In this document: one piece after another, positions 1 to 6,794 of the stretch
How the letters are laid out: every line of letters starts with the position of its first letter
Position numbering within the stretch: position 1 is the stretch's first letter
Assembly (NCBI GenBank): GCA_022827165.1
Contig: JAJDTN010000071.1
Coordinates: forward strand, 1 to 11,328
From: Candidatus Latescibacterota bacterium
GTDB taxonomy: Bacteria; Latescibacterota; UBA2968; UBA8231
Reading direction: 5' to 3'
Length of the DNA stretch: 11,328 bases
Notes under the pieces: generated by a model
Seen by the model: the letters and a program-made list of their open reading frames with translations, nothing else
The model's database searches: none
Told to the model about the DNA's origin: nothing
Made by a program: the position numbers and the translations under genes

Positions 1-188
1 AGGTCTTCCCGGTGGAGGGAACCGGCCGCCTCCGGGTGGAAGCCCCTCTGCCGGACTCCCTGCGCCGGGCGGGGTACTTCTACACCGGGCTGCTCGCCGA
101 CAGCCGCTTCGTCCTGGGCGCGGGGCCGTCGCCGCGGACGCACCGCTGGGCGTCCCTCAAGATCCGCAGCGTCCGACTCCTGAAGTAG
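1..188 (+). CDS. C-terminal fragment of an unrecognised protein (5' end outside window)
   Basis: A plus-strand frame (codons from base 3) runs open from the window edge to a TAG at 186-188 and gives about 61 residues ending in VRLLK. Its composition is balanced (Gly, Arg, Leu, Tyr, Phe), with a segment of likely short beta strands (AGYFYTGLLADSRFVLG). There is no membrane segment or catalytic motif. I do not recognise the family. The frame is believable because codon third positions are nearly all G/C, it ends just before a hairpin, and it converges on the next gene. Too little is visible to propose a function. Confidence 0.55.
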   Translation, partial: VFPVEGTGRLRVEAPLPDSLRRAGYFYTGLLADSRFVLGAGPSPRTHRWASLKIRSVRLLK

Positions 189-216
189 CGGCTCTCCGGG
201 ACCGCCGGGAGAGCCG
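189..216. terminator. Inverted repeat between convergent genes, possible two-way terminator
   Basis: CGGCTCTCC at 189-197 pairs perfectly with GGAGAGCCG at 208-216 across a 10-base loop. It begins immediately after the TAG of the left-edge gene, 30 bases past the stop of the leftward oxidoreductase gene. Neither strand has a clear U-run after the stem, so a classical rho-independent terminator is only partly supported. Its place between two converging genes makes a shared transcript-end hairpin the simplest reading. Confidence 0.5.
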
Positions 217-246
217 CATTCCGGCCTCGACAGGATCCTCCTCCCC

Positions 247-1398
247 TCACCCCTCCCGCTTCTGCTGCGCCAGCTGGTCCATGTAGGCCTCGCGGCCCAT
301 GATCGTCTTCTTGTAGTGCCACCGCGTGCGCTGCGGATACATCGTCAGCGAGCGGTCCTCGAGGGGCAGGGCGACGGGCACCTGCCCGCGGCGGTGGGAC
401 TCGCGCAGGGCGATGGCGATCTCGAGGGCGTGGCGCAGGTCGTCCCCGGTGGTGATCTCCAGCTCCCCGCCCTCCTCGAGGACGCGGATGAAGTCGTCGA
501 CGATGGCGCGCATGACGTCGCCGGGGTCGATCCAGCCGGACTCGTCGTATCCGCGGTCGGTGTTGAGCTCCTTCTCGAACCCGGCCTCCACCCTCTCCAT
601 GTCGACGAGGCCGGGCCTCTCCAGGTCCTCCGGCGCCAGGCGCAGCTGCAGGCCGAGTCCGGTGTTGTTGCGGTTCAGGATCATGCCGCGGGTGCCGATG
701 ACCTCGATGCAGCTCAGGGACAGCTCCTCCACCCCGATGAAGGCCTCCACCCCGTTGGCGAAGCGCACCCAGCCGCCGACGTTGCCGAAGCCGGTGGGGG
801 CGCCGTCGTAGGGGTGCTCGTGGTCGCTGTGGGGATCCTCGGAGGCGCGGCCGATCACCTGCTCCACCGCCGCCCTCGCGGCGAACTTGCGGGTCAGGTT
901 GAGGCCGTGGCAGCCGCCCTGGTTGTTGCTGCCGTAGAGGTTGATGCGGTGGACCCGGCCGATCGTCCCCCCGGAGGCCAGGCCGTAGGCCCGGCGGTAG
1001 TCCGGGTGGGAGGAGACCATCACCCCCGCCCCGAGGGGGATGCCGCGGCCGGCGCAGGCCTCGACCATGCGGTCGGCGTCGGCGAGGGTGGCGGTGAGGG
1101 GCTTCTCGCAGAAGATCGCCTTGACGCCGGCCTCGGCGGCGGCGACCACGGCGGCGGCGTTGGGCCGCACCGGCAGGATGGGCAGGACGATGTCGAGCTG
1201 CTCCCGGGCGAACATCTCGTCCCAGGTGGAGTAGGGGGCGGCCCCGAAGCGCCGCGAGGTCAGCTCCAGGTTCTCGGGGTCGGTGTCGGCCACGGCCACC
1301 ACCGAGCACAGGGGATGGGCATCGAAGGCGTGGGCTCTCGACGGCCCGGCGCGGCCTCCGCCGATGAGGGCGACGCGGTACTTGGGCTCTCTGGACAT
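247..1398 (-). CDS. Gfo/Idh/MocA-family NAD(P)-dependent oxidoreductase
   Basis: 383 residues, a typical family length. The N-terminal Rossmann domain opens with KYRVALIGGGRAG (nucleotide-binding glycines at residues 13-18). It carries the family EKP motif at 98-100 (IFCEKPLTAT), whose Lys contacts the cofactor and substrate. The C-terminal alpha/beta domain (from about residue 130) is expected to bind a polyol, sugar or inositol-like substrate and orient it for hydride transfer. There is no signal peptide, so it should be cytoplasmic. The ATG at 1398 is chosen because AAGGAG lies 7 bases upstream and the family N terminus starts there. The frame stays open far upstream, but that part reads like non-coding GC-rich sequence. 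The gene stands alone: converging with the left-edge gene, diverging from the membrane-protease gene. The substrate cannot be told from sequence. Confidence 0.92.
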   Translation of the reverse strand: MSREPKYRVALIGGGRAGPSRAHAFDAHPLCSVVAVADTDPENLELTSRRFGAAPYSTWDEMFAREQLDIVLPILPVRPNAAAVVAAAEAGVKAIFCEKPLTATLADADRMVEACAGRGIPLGAGVMVSSHPDYRRAYGLASGGTIGRVHRINLYGSNNQGGCHGLNLTRKFAARAAVEQVIGRASEDPHSDHEHPYDGAPTGFGNVGGWVRFANGVEAFIGVEELSLSCIEVIGTRGMILNRNNTGLGLQLRLAPEDLERPGLVDMERVEAGFEKELNTDRGYDESGWIDPGDVMRAIVDDFIRVLEEGGELEITTGDDLRHALEIAIALRESHRRGQVPVALPLEDRSLTMYPQRTRWHYKKTIMGREAYMDQLAQQKREG

Positions 1399-1533
1399 GG
1401 CAGGGCTCCTTGGGCGGAGGGGTGACGCGCGGCCGGCGATCTTCCCCGCACAAGGTAGGGAGCCGGCCGCCGGCGGAGCCAGATGCGGCCCCGCGCCTTG
1501 CGGCACGGTGCGGGCGCCCCCACCCTTGCCGCC
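1399..1533. other. Divergent intergenic region (oxidoreductase / membrane protease)
   Basis: About 135 bases separate two divergent starts and must hold both promoters. The stretch is extremely GC-rich and I find no convincing sigma70 -35/-10 pair on either strand. Its only clear signals are the AAGGAG of the leftward gene and a GGAG at 1475-1478 before the alternative ATG 1483 of the rightward gene. Confidence 0.4.
1406..1411 (-). promoter_or_regulatory. Ribosome binding site of the Gfo/Idh/MocA gene
   Basis: AAGGAG on the minus strand (CTCCTT on plus), 7 bases before the ATG at 1398. It fixes the start inside a frame that stays open for about 1 kb further upstream. Confidence 0.8.
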
Positions 1534-2532
1534 ATGGTCTACCGGCTGCTGGCCGATCTGGTCGTCGTCCTCCACCTGGGCTTCATCCTCTTCGCCCTCT
1601 TCGGCGGGCTGGCGGCGGTCCGGCGGCCCTGGGTCGCCTGGCTCCACCTGCCCGCCCTGGCCTGGGCGGTGACCGTGGAGGCCGCCGGCTGGATCTGCCC
1701 CCTGACGCCGCTGGAGCGGCACCTGCGCCTGGCCGCGGGAGAGACGGCCTACGCCGGCGGCTTCATCGAGCACTACCTCGTCCCCGTCCTCTACCCCGGC
1801 TCGCTGACGCGCACCGCCCAGGTGCTGCTGGCCATGGCCCTGCTGCTGTTCAACGCGGTCGTCTACGGAGCCGGCTGGCGGAGGCAGCGGAGCCCGGGCG
1901 GCCATCGTCCGGCGCCCGAGGCCGGTCCCGCCGGGGAGGGCAGCGACAGCCGCTCGGAGCCCGATCCCGTGTCGCCGGGAGGGATGTTCCTCGCCGCAGC
2001 GGGGGTGCAGGGCGCCGTGCTGCTGCTGGCCCTCGGAGCCGGCCCCCTGCTCGGGGCGCCGCCCCTTCGTGGCCTGCACCTCTCCGCGGCCGAGGTCTGG
2101 CTGGGGCTGGCGGCGGCCCTGCCCCCGGCGGTGGCCGTGATCCTCGCCGTGCACCACGGGGTCCCCTGGGCCCGGCGGCTGGCCGAATCGGTGGAGGAGG
2201 TACTGAAGCCCCTGCTGCTCAACTCGCCGGCGCGCCTCGCCCTGGTGGCGGTCCTGGCCGGCCTCGGCGAGGAGGCCTTGTTCCGGGGTGTGCTGCAGTC
2301 CGCCATCGCCGCTGCCGCCGGCCCCTGGGCCGGCCTGCTGGCGGCGGCGCTGCTCTTCGGCGGCGCCCACTTCGTGAGCCGCGCCTACGCGGCTCTGGCC
2401 ACCCTCTTCGGCCTCTACCTCGGCGGCCTCTACCTGTGGTCCGGCAACCTGCTGGTGCCCGCCGCGGTCCACGCCGCCTACGACTTCGTCCTGCTCCTCT
2501 ACCTGCGGCGGAGGGTCCGTCTCAGGGCCTGA
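1534..2532 (+). CDS. DUF2784 - CPBP intramembrane protease fusion, membrane protein
   Basis: 332 residues in two parts. Residues 1-115 match the DUF2784 pattern: a start such as MVYRLLADLVVVLHLGFILF, a GG turn, and W-x-CPLTPLE at 53-61. A hydrophilic Pro/Gly/Ser-rich linker (about 116-150) follows. The C-terminal part is a CPBP (CAAX protease/bacteriocin-processing, Abi) domain with its three motifs in order: EEALFR (246-251), F-x-x-x-H (275-279) and H-x-x-x-D (313-317). Glutamate and histidines of this family form an intramembrane peptidase site, so the protein probably cleaves a substrate in the inner membrane. Start choice: ATG 1534 fits the DUF2784 N terminus but has no Shine-Dalgarno. 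ATG 1483 in the same frame has GGAG 4 bases upstream and would add 17 low-complexity residues. ATG 1984 could begin the CPBP part alone. The substrate is unknown. The 3' end overlaps the converging hydrolase gene by 11 bp. Confidence 0.87.
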   Translation: MVYRLLADLVVVLHLGFILFALFGGLAAVRRPWVAWLHLPALAWAVTVEAAGWICPLTPLERHLRLAAGETAYAGGFIEHYLVPVLYPGSLTRTAQVLLAMALLLFNAVVYGAGWRRQRSPGGHRPAPEAGPAGEGSDSRSEPDPVSPGGMFLAAAGVQGAVLLLALGAGPLLGAPPLRGLHLSAAEVWLGLAAALPPAVAVILAVHHGVPWARRLAESVEEVLKPLLLNSPARLALVAVLAGLGEEALFRGVLQSAIAAAAGPWAGLLAAALLFGGAHFVSRAYAALATLFGLYLGGLYLWSGNLLVPAAVHAAYDFVLLLYLRRRVRLRA

Positions 2533-3355
2533 GGCCGGCCTCCTCCAGGAAGGCGTCCAGATCCTGCCAGAAGCGGCCGAAGTCCGGGGGGGTATCGCCG
2601 TGGCCGGAGTCGTAGCTGATCAGCCGGCCCCGGGGGGCCGCCCGCGCCAGACGCTCGCCGTGGGCGTGGGAGATCAGACCGTCCCGGGTGCCGTGGACCA
2701 CGAGCACGGGGCCGGCAAAGGAGCGCAGGACCGCGGCGTTGTCGTAGCGATCGCGCACGAGGAAGGACGGAGCCAGGTAGCGGTGCGCCATGGAGGGCAG
2801 GTCGGCGAAGGCGGCCACCAGGACGAGGGCCTGCAGGGGCCTGCGCGAGGCCAGGGCGCAGACCGCGGCGCCTCCGAGGGACTGGCCGAGGGCGAGGACG
2901 CGGTCCCCGTCCACGTCCGGACGCGAGACCAGGGAGTCGTAGGCCGCGGCGAAGGTCTCGGCCACGCTCTCCAGCGACGGCTTGCCGTCGGAGGACCCGT
3001 ACCCCGGGTACTCCACCAGCAGGAGGCCGAAACCGCGCTCGCGGAAGCCCAGGAACCCCTCGGGCATGGTGTCGATCAGGTCGTTGTTGCCGTGGGCGAG
3101 GATCACCGCCGGCGCCGGTCCCGCGGGGCGGCTCTCCCGGGCCGGAGGCAGGTACCAGGCCTCCACCCGCCCGAAGCTGGTCTCGAGCCAGACCACCTCG
3201 CGGCCCTCGTGCGCCGGTTGCGGCCCCGGGCGCTCGCGCAGGTGGGTGCCGGGATAGACCATGGTGGACTGCGTCGCCCAGAGCAGGGCGAGGTAGCCGC
3301 CGTAGAGGCCGACAATGGCGAGCAGGCTGAGCATGACGGTCCGAACCTCCGGCAT
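2522..3355 (-). CDS. Membrane-anchored alpha/beta hydrolase (ABHD13/YqkD-like)
   Basis: 277 residues. A hydrophobic N-terminal stretch (about 8-28, uncleaved signal anchor likely) precedes an alpha/beta-hydrolase fold. The nucleophile elbow is GQSLGG with Ser159, the acid is Asp225 in VVHGTRDG, and the base is His252 in SGHGD. A HGN segment near 88-90 probably forms the oxyanion hole. The sequence resembles serine hydrolases of the ABHD13/BEM46/YqkD group, whose substrates are mostly unknown; esterase, thioesterase or peptidase activity are all possible. It is the last gene of the leftward operon, 49 bases after the ABC permease. ATG 3355 has only a weak upstream GAG. ATG 3334 (residue 8) has GGAGG 11 bases upstream and would start right at the anchor, so the start is uncertain by seven residues. 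Confidence 0.88.
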   Translation of the reverse strand: MPEVRTVMLSLLAIVGLYGGYLALLWATQSTMVYPGTHLRERPGPQPAHEGREVVWLETSFGRVEAWYLPPARESRPAGPAPAVILAHGNNDLIDTMPEGFLGFRERGFGLLLVEYPGYGSSDGKPSLESVAETFAAAYDSLVSRPDVDGDRVLALGQSLGGAAVCALASRRPLQALVLVAAFADLPSMAHRYLAPSFLVRDRYDNAAVLRSFAGPVLVVHGTRDGLISHAHGERLARAAPRGRLISYDSGHGDTPPDFGRFWQDLDAFLEEAGLRP

Positions 3356-3379
3356 TCGCTCGACCCGGTTGCGGGCGCC

Positions 3380-3404
3380 GGCGGCGGCCCCCGGCCGCGC
3401 CGCC
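3380..3404 (-). repeat. GC hairpin between permease and terminal hydrolase genes
   Basis: Directly after the permease stop codon, the minus strand reads a 10-bp stem: GGCGGC..GGCC pairs with GGCCGCCGCC, with a 2-base bulge and a 3-base loop. No U-run follows. It could partly end the transcript, protect the upstream message from 3' decay, or simply reflect base composition. Confidence 0.4.
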
Positions 3405-4571
3405 TCAGCGCCCGAAGATGATCCGCTCCTTCTCGAAGAGCCGCGCCGTGATCTCCACGCAGACCAGACCGAGGAAGGCGGAGGACAGGACCACCGCCAG
3501 GCAGGCCCCCACCCGGACCGGCTCCCCGCCGAGGACGTCGGTGAGCAGCACGTACTGGCCCAGGGCCGGGATGGCGAACATCCACCAGGCGTCTCCGAGG
3601 CTCCACAAGGAAGCGATGAAGTGGGGGACCATGGGCAGGATGATCAGCAGCGAGAGGTAGGTCTGGGCCTCCTTGTAGGAACGGGCGAAGGTGGAGAAGG
3701 TGACCTGCAGGCCGGCGGCGAAGAACGCCAGCGGCAGGGTCCCCACCAGCAGCCAGGCGGCCTCCCGGCCGCCGATGTGAAGCTCCAGGCCGAGCTGCTC
3801 CAGGGGCACCCGGCCGAGGGCGAAGAGCAGGGCCACCAGGGTGAGCCCGACCCCCGCCCCCGAGAACGCCGAGGCCGCCAGCCACTTGCCCAGGACCAGC
3901 GTCCGCCGCGGCACCGGGTTGACGAGGAGCGGCTCCAGGGACTGGCGCTCGCGCTCGCCGGCGGTGGCGTCGATGGCCAGGTTCATGCCTCCCATGAAGG
4001 CGGCGAGGATGACGAGCATGGGGATGAAGGTGAACCAGCTCGCCGCCCGCTGCCGGGGGCTGGCCACGTCGACGTCGTCGATGGTGACGGCGCGGCCCAG
4101 CCCGGGGCTGACGCCGCGCGCCATGAGGCGCAGGTTGCCCACGACCTTGCTGTAGCTTCTCACCAGGCCGCGGAGGCGGCCCACGGCCTGGGCCGCCTCC
4201 TTGCGCGAGCCGTCGTGAACCAGCTCGACGGCGGCGCGGCGGCCCTCGGCGAAGTCGGCGGCGAAGTCCTCGGGCACGACCAGGACGAAGTCGAGGTCCT
4301 GGGCCCGCACCGCCGCCTGCGGGTCGGCGGGCCCGTCGACGACGGCGTATCCCCGGCGCCCGAACCAGTCCACCAGGTCGGGGGCGCGCTCGGCGCCGAC
4401 CACCGGGATGTCGATATCCAGCGACTCCCGGTCCCGCTCCAGCATGGTGTGGAAGATGATCGGCAGGAGGAAGGGCATGGTCAGGGGGAAGATCAGGGTC
4501 GCCAGGACCGACCGCCGGTCGCGGATCCCGTCGACCAGCTCCTTGCGCAGGACCGCCGGCAGGACCCTCAC
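3405..4571 (-). CDS. ABC-2 type transporter permease, NatB-like
   Basis: 388 residues. One N-terminal membrane segment (about 21-42) is followed by a large outer loop of about 135 residues (43-178). Five or six more membrane segments then run from about 180 to 378. The cytoplasmic motif ERERQSLEPLL (206-216), after the second membrane segment, is characteristic of NatB/YhaP-type ABC-2 permeases, as is the FARSYKEAQTY segment (296-305). It should pair with the ATPase encoded just upstream to form an exporter in the inner membrane. NatAB of Bacillus exports sodium, but relatives move many substrates, so the cargo is open. It starts at GTG 4571, inside the ATPase stop: the two genes share GTGA (4-base overlap), which implies translational coupling. 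AGGTGGAG lies just upstream. Confidence 0.92.
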   Translation of the reverse strand: MRVLPAVLRKELVDGIRDRRSVLATLIFPLTMPFLLPIIFHTMLERDRESLDIDIPVVGAERAPDLVDWFGRRGYAVVDGPADPQAAVRAQDLDFVLVVPEDFAADFAEGRRAAVELVHDGSRKEAAQAVGRLRGLVRSYSKVVGNLRLMARGVSPGLGRAVTIDDVDVASPRQRAASWFTFIPMLVILAAFMGGMNLAIDATAGERERQSLEPLLVNPVPRRTLVLGKWLAASAFSGAGVGLTLVALLFALGRVPLEQLGLELHIGGREAAWLLVGTLPLAFFAAGLQVTFSTFARSYKEAQTYLSLLIILPMVPHFIASLWSLGDAWWMFAIPALGQYVLLTDVLGGEPVRVGACLAVVLSSAFLGLVCVEITARLFEKERIIFGR

Positions 4572-5299
4572 GGCTCCACCTCGTCGAGGCCGCTCAGGGC
4601 GACGAAGGCGTCCTCCAGATTGGCGTGGCCGGTGCGGGCCCGCAGCTCGTCAGGCGTCCCCTCCGCCGCCACCCGGCCCTCGGCGAGGATGACGATGCGG
4701 TCGCACAGGGCCGCCACCTCCTGCATGATGTGGCTCGAGAACAGCACGCAGCGGCCTTCCTCGCGCATGCGGCGGATCAGGCCGCGCACGGCCCGCGTGC
4801 TGCCCACGTCGAGGCCATTGGTGGGCTCGTCCATGAGCACCGTGCGGGGATCGTGGACCAGCGCCCGCCCGAGGGAGACCTTGGTCCGCTCGCCGTGGGA
4901 GAACCCCTGGGCCCTGCGGCCGGCGATGGCGCCCATGTCGAGGAGCTCCACCAGCGCGTCGACGCGGCGGTCGAGGGCGGCGCCGGCCAGCCCCCGGAGC
5001 TGTCCGAAGTAGCGCAGGTGCTCGCGGGCGGTGAGCCTCTGGTAGAGGCCGTGGGCGTCGGGCAGGACCCCCATCCGGGCGCGGGCGCCGGCGGGGTCGG
5101 CGGCGGCGTCGACGGCATCCACGGCGATGCGCCCGCCGTCGGGCCGCATCAAGCCGTAGAGCATGCGCAGGGTCGTCGTCTTGCCGGCGCCGTTGGGGCC
5201 CAGCAGCCCCGTCACCTCGCCGTCCCGCGCCGCGAAGGAGACGCCGTCCACCGCCGTGACCTCGCCGAAGCGCTTGCTCAGTCCCTCGACGGAGATCAC
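4568..5299 (-). CDS. ABC transporter ATP-binding protein, NatA-like
   Basis: 243 residues, the usual length of a single ABC ATPase. Motifs in order: Walker A GPNGAGKT (34-41); the Q-loop region GVLPDAHGLYQRLT, with Asp81 where most ATPases have Gln; the signature FSHGERTK (133-140), a diverged LSGGQ; Walker B TVLMDEPT with catalytic Glu158; D-loop NGLD (161-164); and the switch His190 (SSHIMQE). A diverged Q-loop and signature are common in the NatA/DrrA-like exporters of the ABC-2 class. Its partner is the permease directly downstream (4-base overlap). The start is GTG 5299, overlapping the TGA of the upstream peptidase gene as GTGA. The frame is open much further upstream, but that part is antisense-like noise over the peptidase gene and lacks family similarity. 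Confidence 0.94.
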   Translation of the reverse strand: MISVEGLSKRFGEVTAVDGVSFAARDGEVTGLLGPNGAGKTTTLRMLYGLMRPDGGRIAVDAVDAAADPAGARARMGVLPDAHGLYQRLTAREHLRYFGQLRGLAGAALDRRVDALVELLDMGAIAGRRAQGFSHGERTKVSLGRALVHDPRTVLMDEPTNGLDVGSTRAVRGLIRRMREEGRCVLFSSHIMQEVAALCDRIVILAEGRVAAEGTPDELRARTGHANLEDAFVALSGLDEVEP

Positions 5300-6792
5300 T
5301 CGGCGCCTCCCACCGCCTCTGCGGCCTGCGCCCCGACCCGCGGACCGGTGAAGGAGCGGAAGTACATGGGCCGCCGGAGATCGTCGACACAGCCGGCGTC
5401 GAGGTTGTCGACGCCGGCGTCCTCGAGGAACCGGGCGATGAGCCTGGGCACGCAGCCGTGGACCGAGGCCCCGTGGGCGGCGCCGGGCACGACCACGTGG
5501 AGCGAGTTCGACAGGTGCCGGGCCACCGACTCGCCCCAGCGCGGCGGCGTCACCGGGTCCAGCCGTCCGGACAGGACCAGCACCGGCTTGTCGGAGACCA
5601 CGGGGTCGTGGTAGCCCGGGGGCAGCTCCCCCCGGGGCCAGAAGTCGCACACCGGCCCCCACATGTCGAGGACCGCCGGGCCCAGGAAGGGCTCGGCGGC
5701 GACCCCGCGGCGGTCCTCCTCGGTCAGCCAGGCCACGTCCTCGGCGCACAGGACCGAGAACAGGAGGGGCACGTTCATCTCGCTCACGCCCTCCATCAGC
5801 GGCTCGGAGAGGGCCAGCAGGGGCGCGTAGTCGCCGCCGTGGGCGCGCTCGATCACCAGCGGCAGGAGGCGCGTCGTCTCGGCGTCGTACAGGGCCGCGC
5901 GCAGGAGGAACAGGACGTGCCGGCGCCGCAGCTCGAGCTCGACGACCTGCCCGGTGCGGGGGTGGGGCACCGCGACCTGCTCGGGGGCCTCCTCGAGCCG
6001 GGCGAGCAGCTCCTCGTAGCGGCTCCGCACCCGGGGGAAGGCCCCGGCGCAGTCGGGGTCGGCCTCGCAGTCGGCGAGCATCAGCTCCACCGAACGCCGG
6101 GCGTCCTCCCCGATGTGCAGGGGCATGCGCATCCCCGTGGGAGCGACGCCGTCGAGGACGACGGCGCGCACGCGCTCCGGGTGGCGGCGCAGGTAGACCA
6201 GGGCCGCGCGCGTGCCGTACGACCCCCCCCACAGGTTGATCCGCTCGTAGCCGAGGGCGCGGCGCACGTCGTCGAGATCGTCCATCGCCGCCGGGGTGGT
6301 GTACTGACTCGGGTCGGCGTCGAAGGCCTCCAGGCAGCCGCGCAGCTGCTGCACGGGGAGGTCCAGGTCGAAGCTGAAGTAGGTGGAGTCGGCGTCGATG
6401 TCGTCGCAGCGGAGGGGGCTCAGGTCGCCGGTGCCGCGCTGGTCGACGAGGACGATCTCCCGGCGCTCGCGCACCCGGCGCAGGCCCGCTTCGGCGACGC
6501 GCGCCAGGGCGCTGGCCGGCATCCCCGGCCCGCCGGCCAGGAGGAAGAGGGGGTCCGGCGCCGCCCCCCGGCCGAGGGCGGGAAGGACGATCACCTTCAG
6601 CTCGATGGTGCGTCCCCGGCCGGACTCCCTGTCCTCGAAGAGCTGGAGACGGCCGCACTCGGCGCCGCTCACGTCGACCTCGTCGGAGCAGGGCCGCAGC
6701 TCCAGGGTGCGCTCCGCGGCGCCCGCGGGAGCGGCGACGAGCAGGGCCGCCAGCAGCGCCGGCAGCCGCTTCGCCGGGGTGGGCCGCGACAC
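5296..6792 (-). CDS. Secreted alpha/beta-hydrolase peptidase (S33 / TAP-like family)
   Basis: 498 residues. An N-terminal Sec signal peptide (RPTPAKR, a Leu/Ala core, APAGA-AERT, cleavage near residue 25-26) predicts export to the periplasm. The mature part resembles S33 proline-iminopeptidase/tripeptidyl-aminopeptidase-like enzymes. It has an oxyanion HGGPG-type motif AGGPG (86-90), VDQRGTG (116-122), nucleophile elbow GGSYG with Ser191, then a C-terminal TAP-like domain with Asp412 (SGRLDPVTPP) and His440 (PGAAHG). All triad residues are present. Cys129, Cys153, Cys242, Cys248, Cys349 and Cys382 suggest disulfides. It probably trims small peptides or esters outside the cytoplasm. The start is GTG 6792, chosen because it opens the signal peptide and lies 2 bases after the sulfatase stop. 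Its stop overlaps the ATPase start by 4 bases. Confidence 0.91.
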   Translation of the reverse strand: MSRPTPAKRLPALLAALLVAAPAGAAERTLELRPCSDEVDVSGAECGRLQLFEDRESGRGRTIELKVIVLPALGRGAAPDPLFLLAGGPGMPASALARVAEAGLRRVRERREIVLVDQRGTGDLSPLRCDDIDADSTYFSFDLDLPVQQLRGCLEAFDADPSQYTTPAAMDDLDDVRRALGYERINLWGGSYGTRAALVYLRRHPERVRAVVLDGVAPTGMRMPLHIGEDARRSVELMLADCEADPDCAGAFPRVRSRYEELLARLEEAPEQVAVPHPRTGQVVELELRRRHVLFLLRAALYDAETTRLLPLVIERAHGGDYAPLLALSEPLMEGVSEMNVPLLFSVLCAEDVAWLTEEDRRGVAAEPFLGPAVLDMWGPVCDFWPRGELPPGYHDPVVSDKPVLVLSGRLDPVTPPRWGESVARHLSNSLHVVVPGAAHGASVHGCVPRLIARFLEDAGVDNLDAGCVDDLRRPMYFRSFTGPRVGAQAAEAVGGAE

Positions 6793-6794
6793 GC

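Noticed and set aside
1399..2472. Leftward extension of the oxidoreductase frame upstream of ATG 1398
   Set aside because: The translation is low-complexity (Gln, Gly, Arg, Glu-rich), runs antisense to the well-supported DUF2784-CPBP gene, and the ATG at 1398 has an ideal ribosome site and family N terminus.
1410..2615. Rightward open frame of about 400 codons covering the membrane-protease gene
   Set aside because: Its translation is Arg/Pro/Gly-rich, and the frame one base over holds all DUF2784 and CPBP motifs.
5300..6658. Upstream extension of the ABC ATPase frame
   Set aside because: It is Arg/Pro/Ala/Gly-rich out-of-frame sequence over the peptidase gene, while the family start matches GTG 5299.
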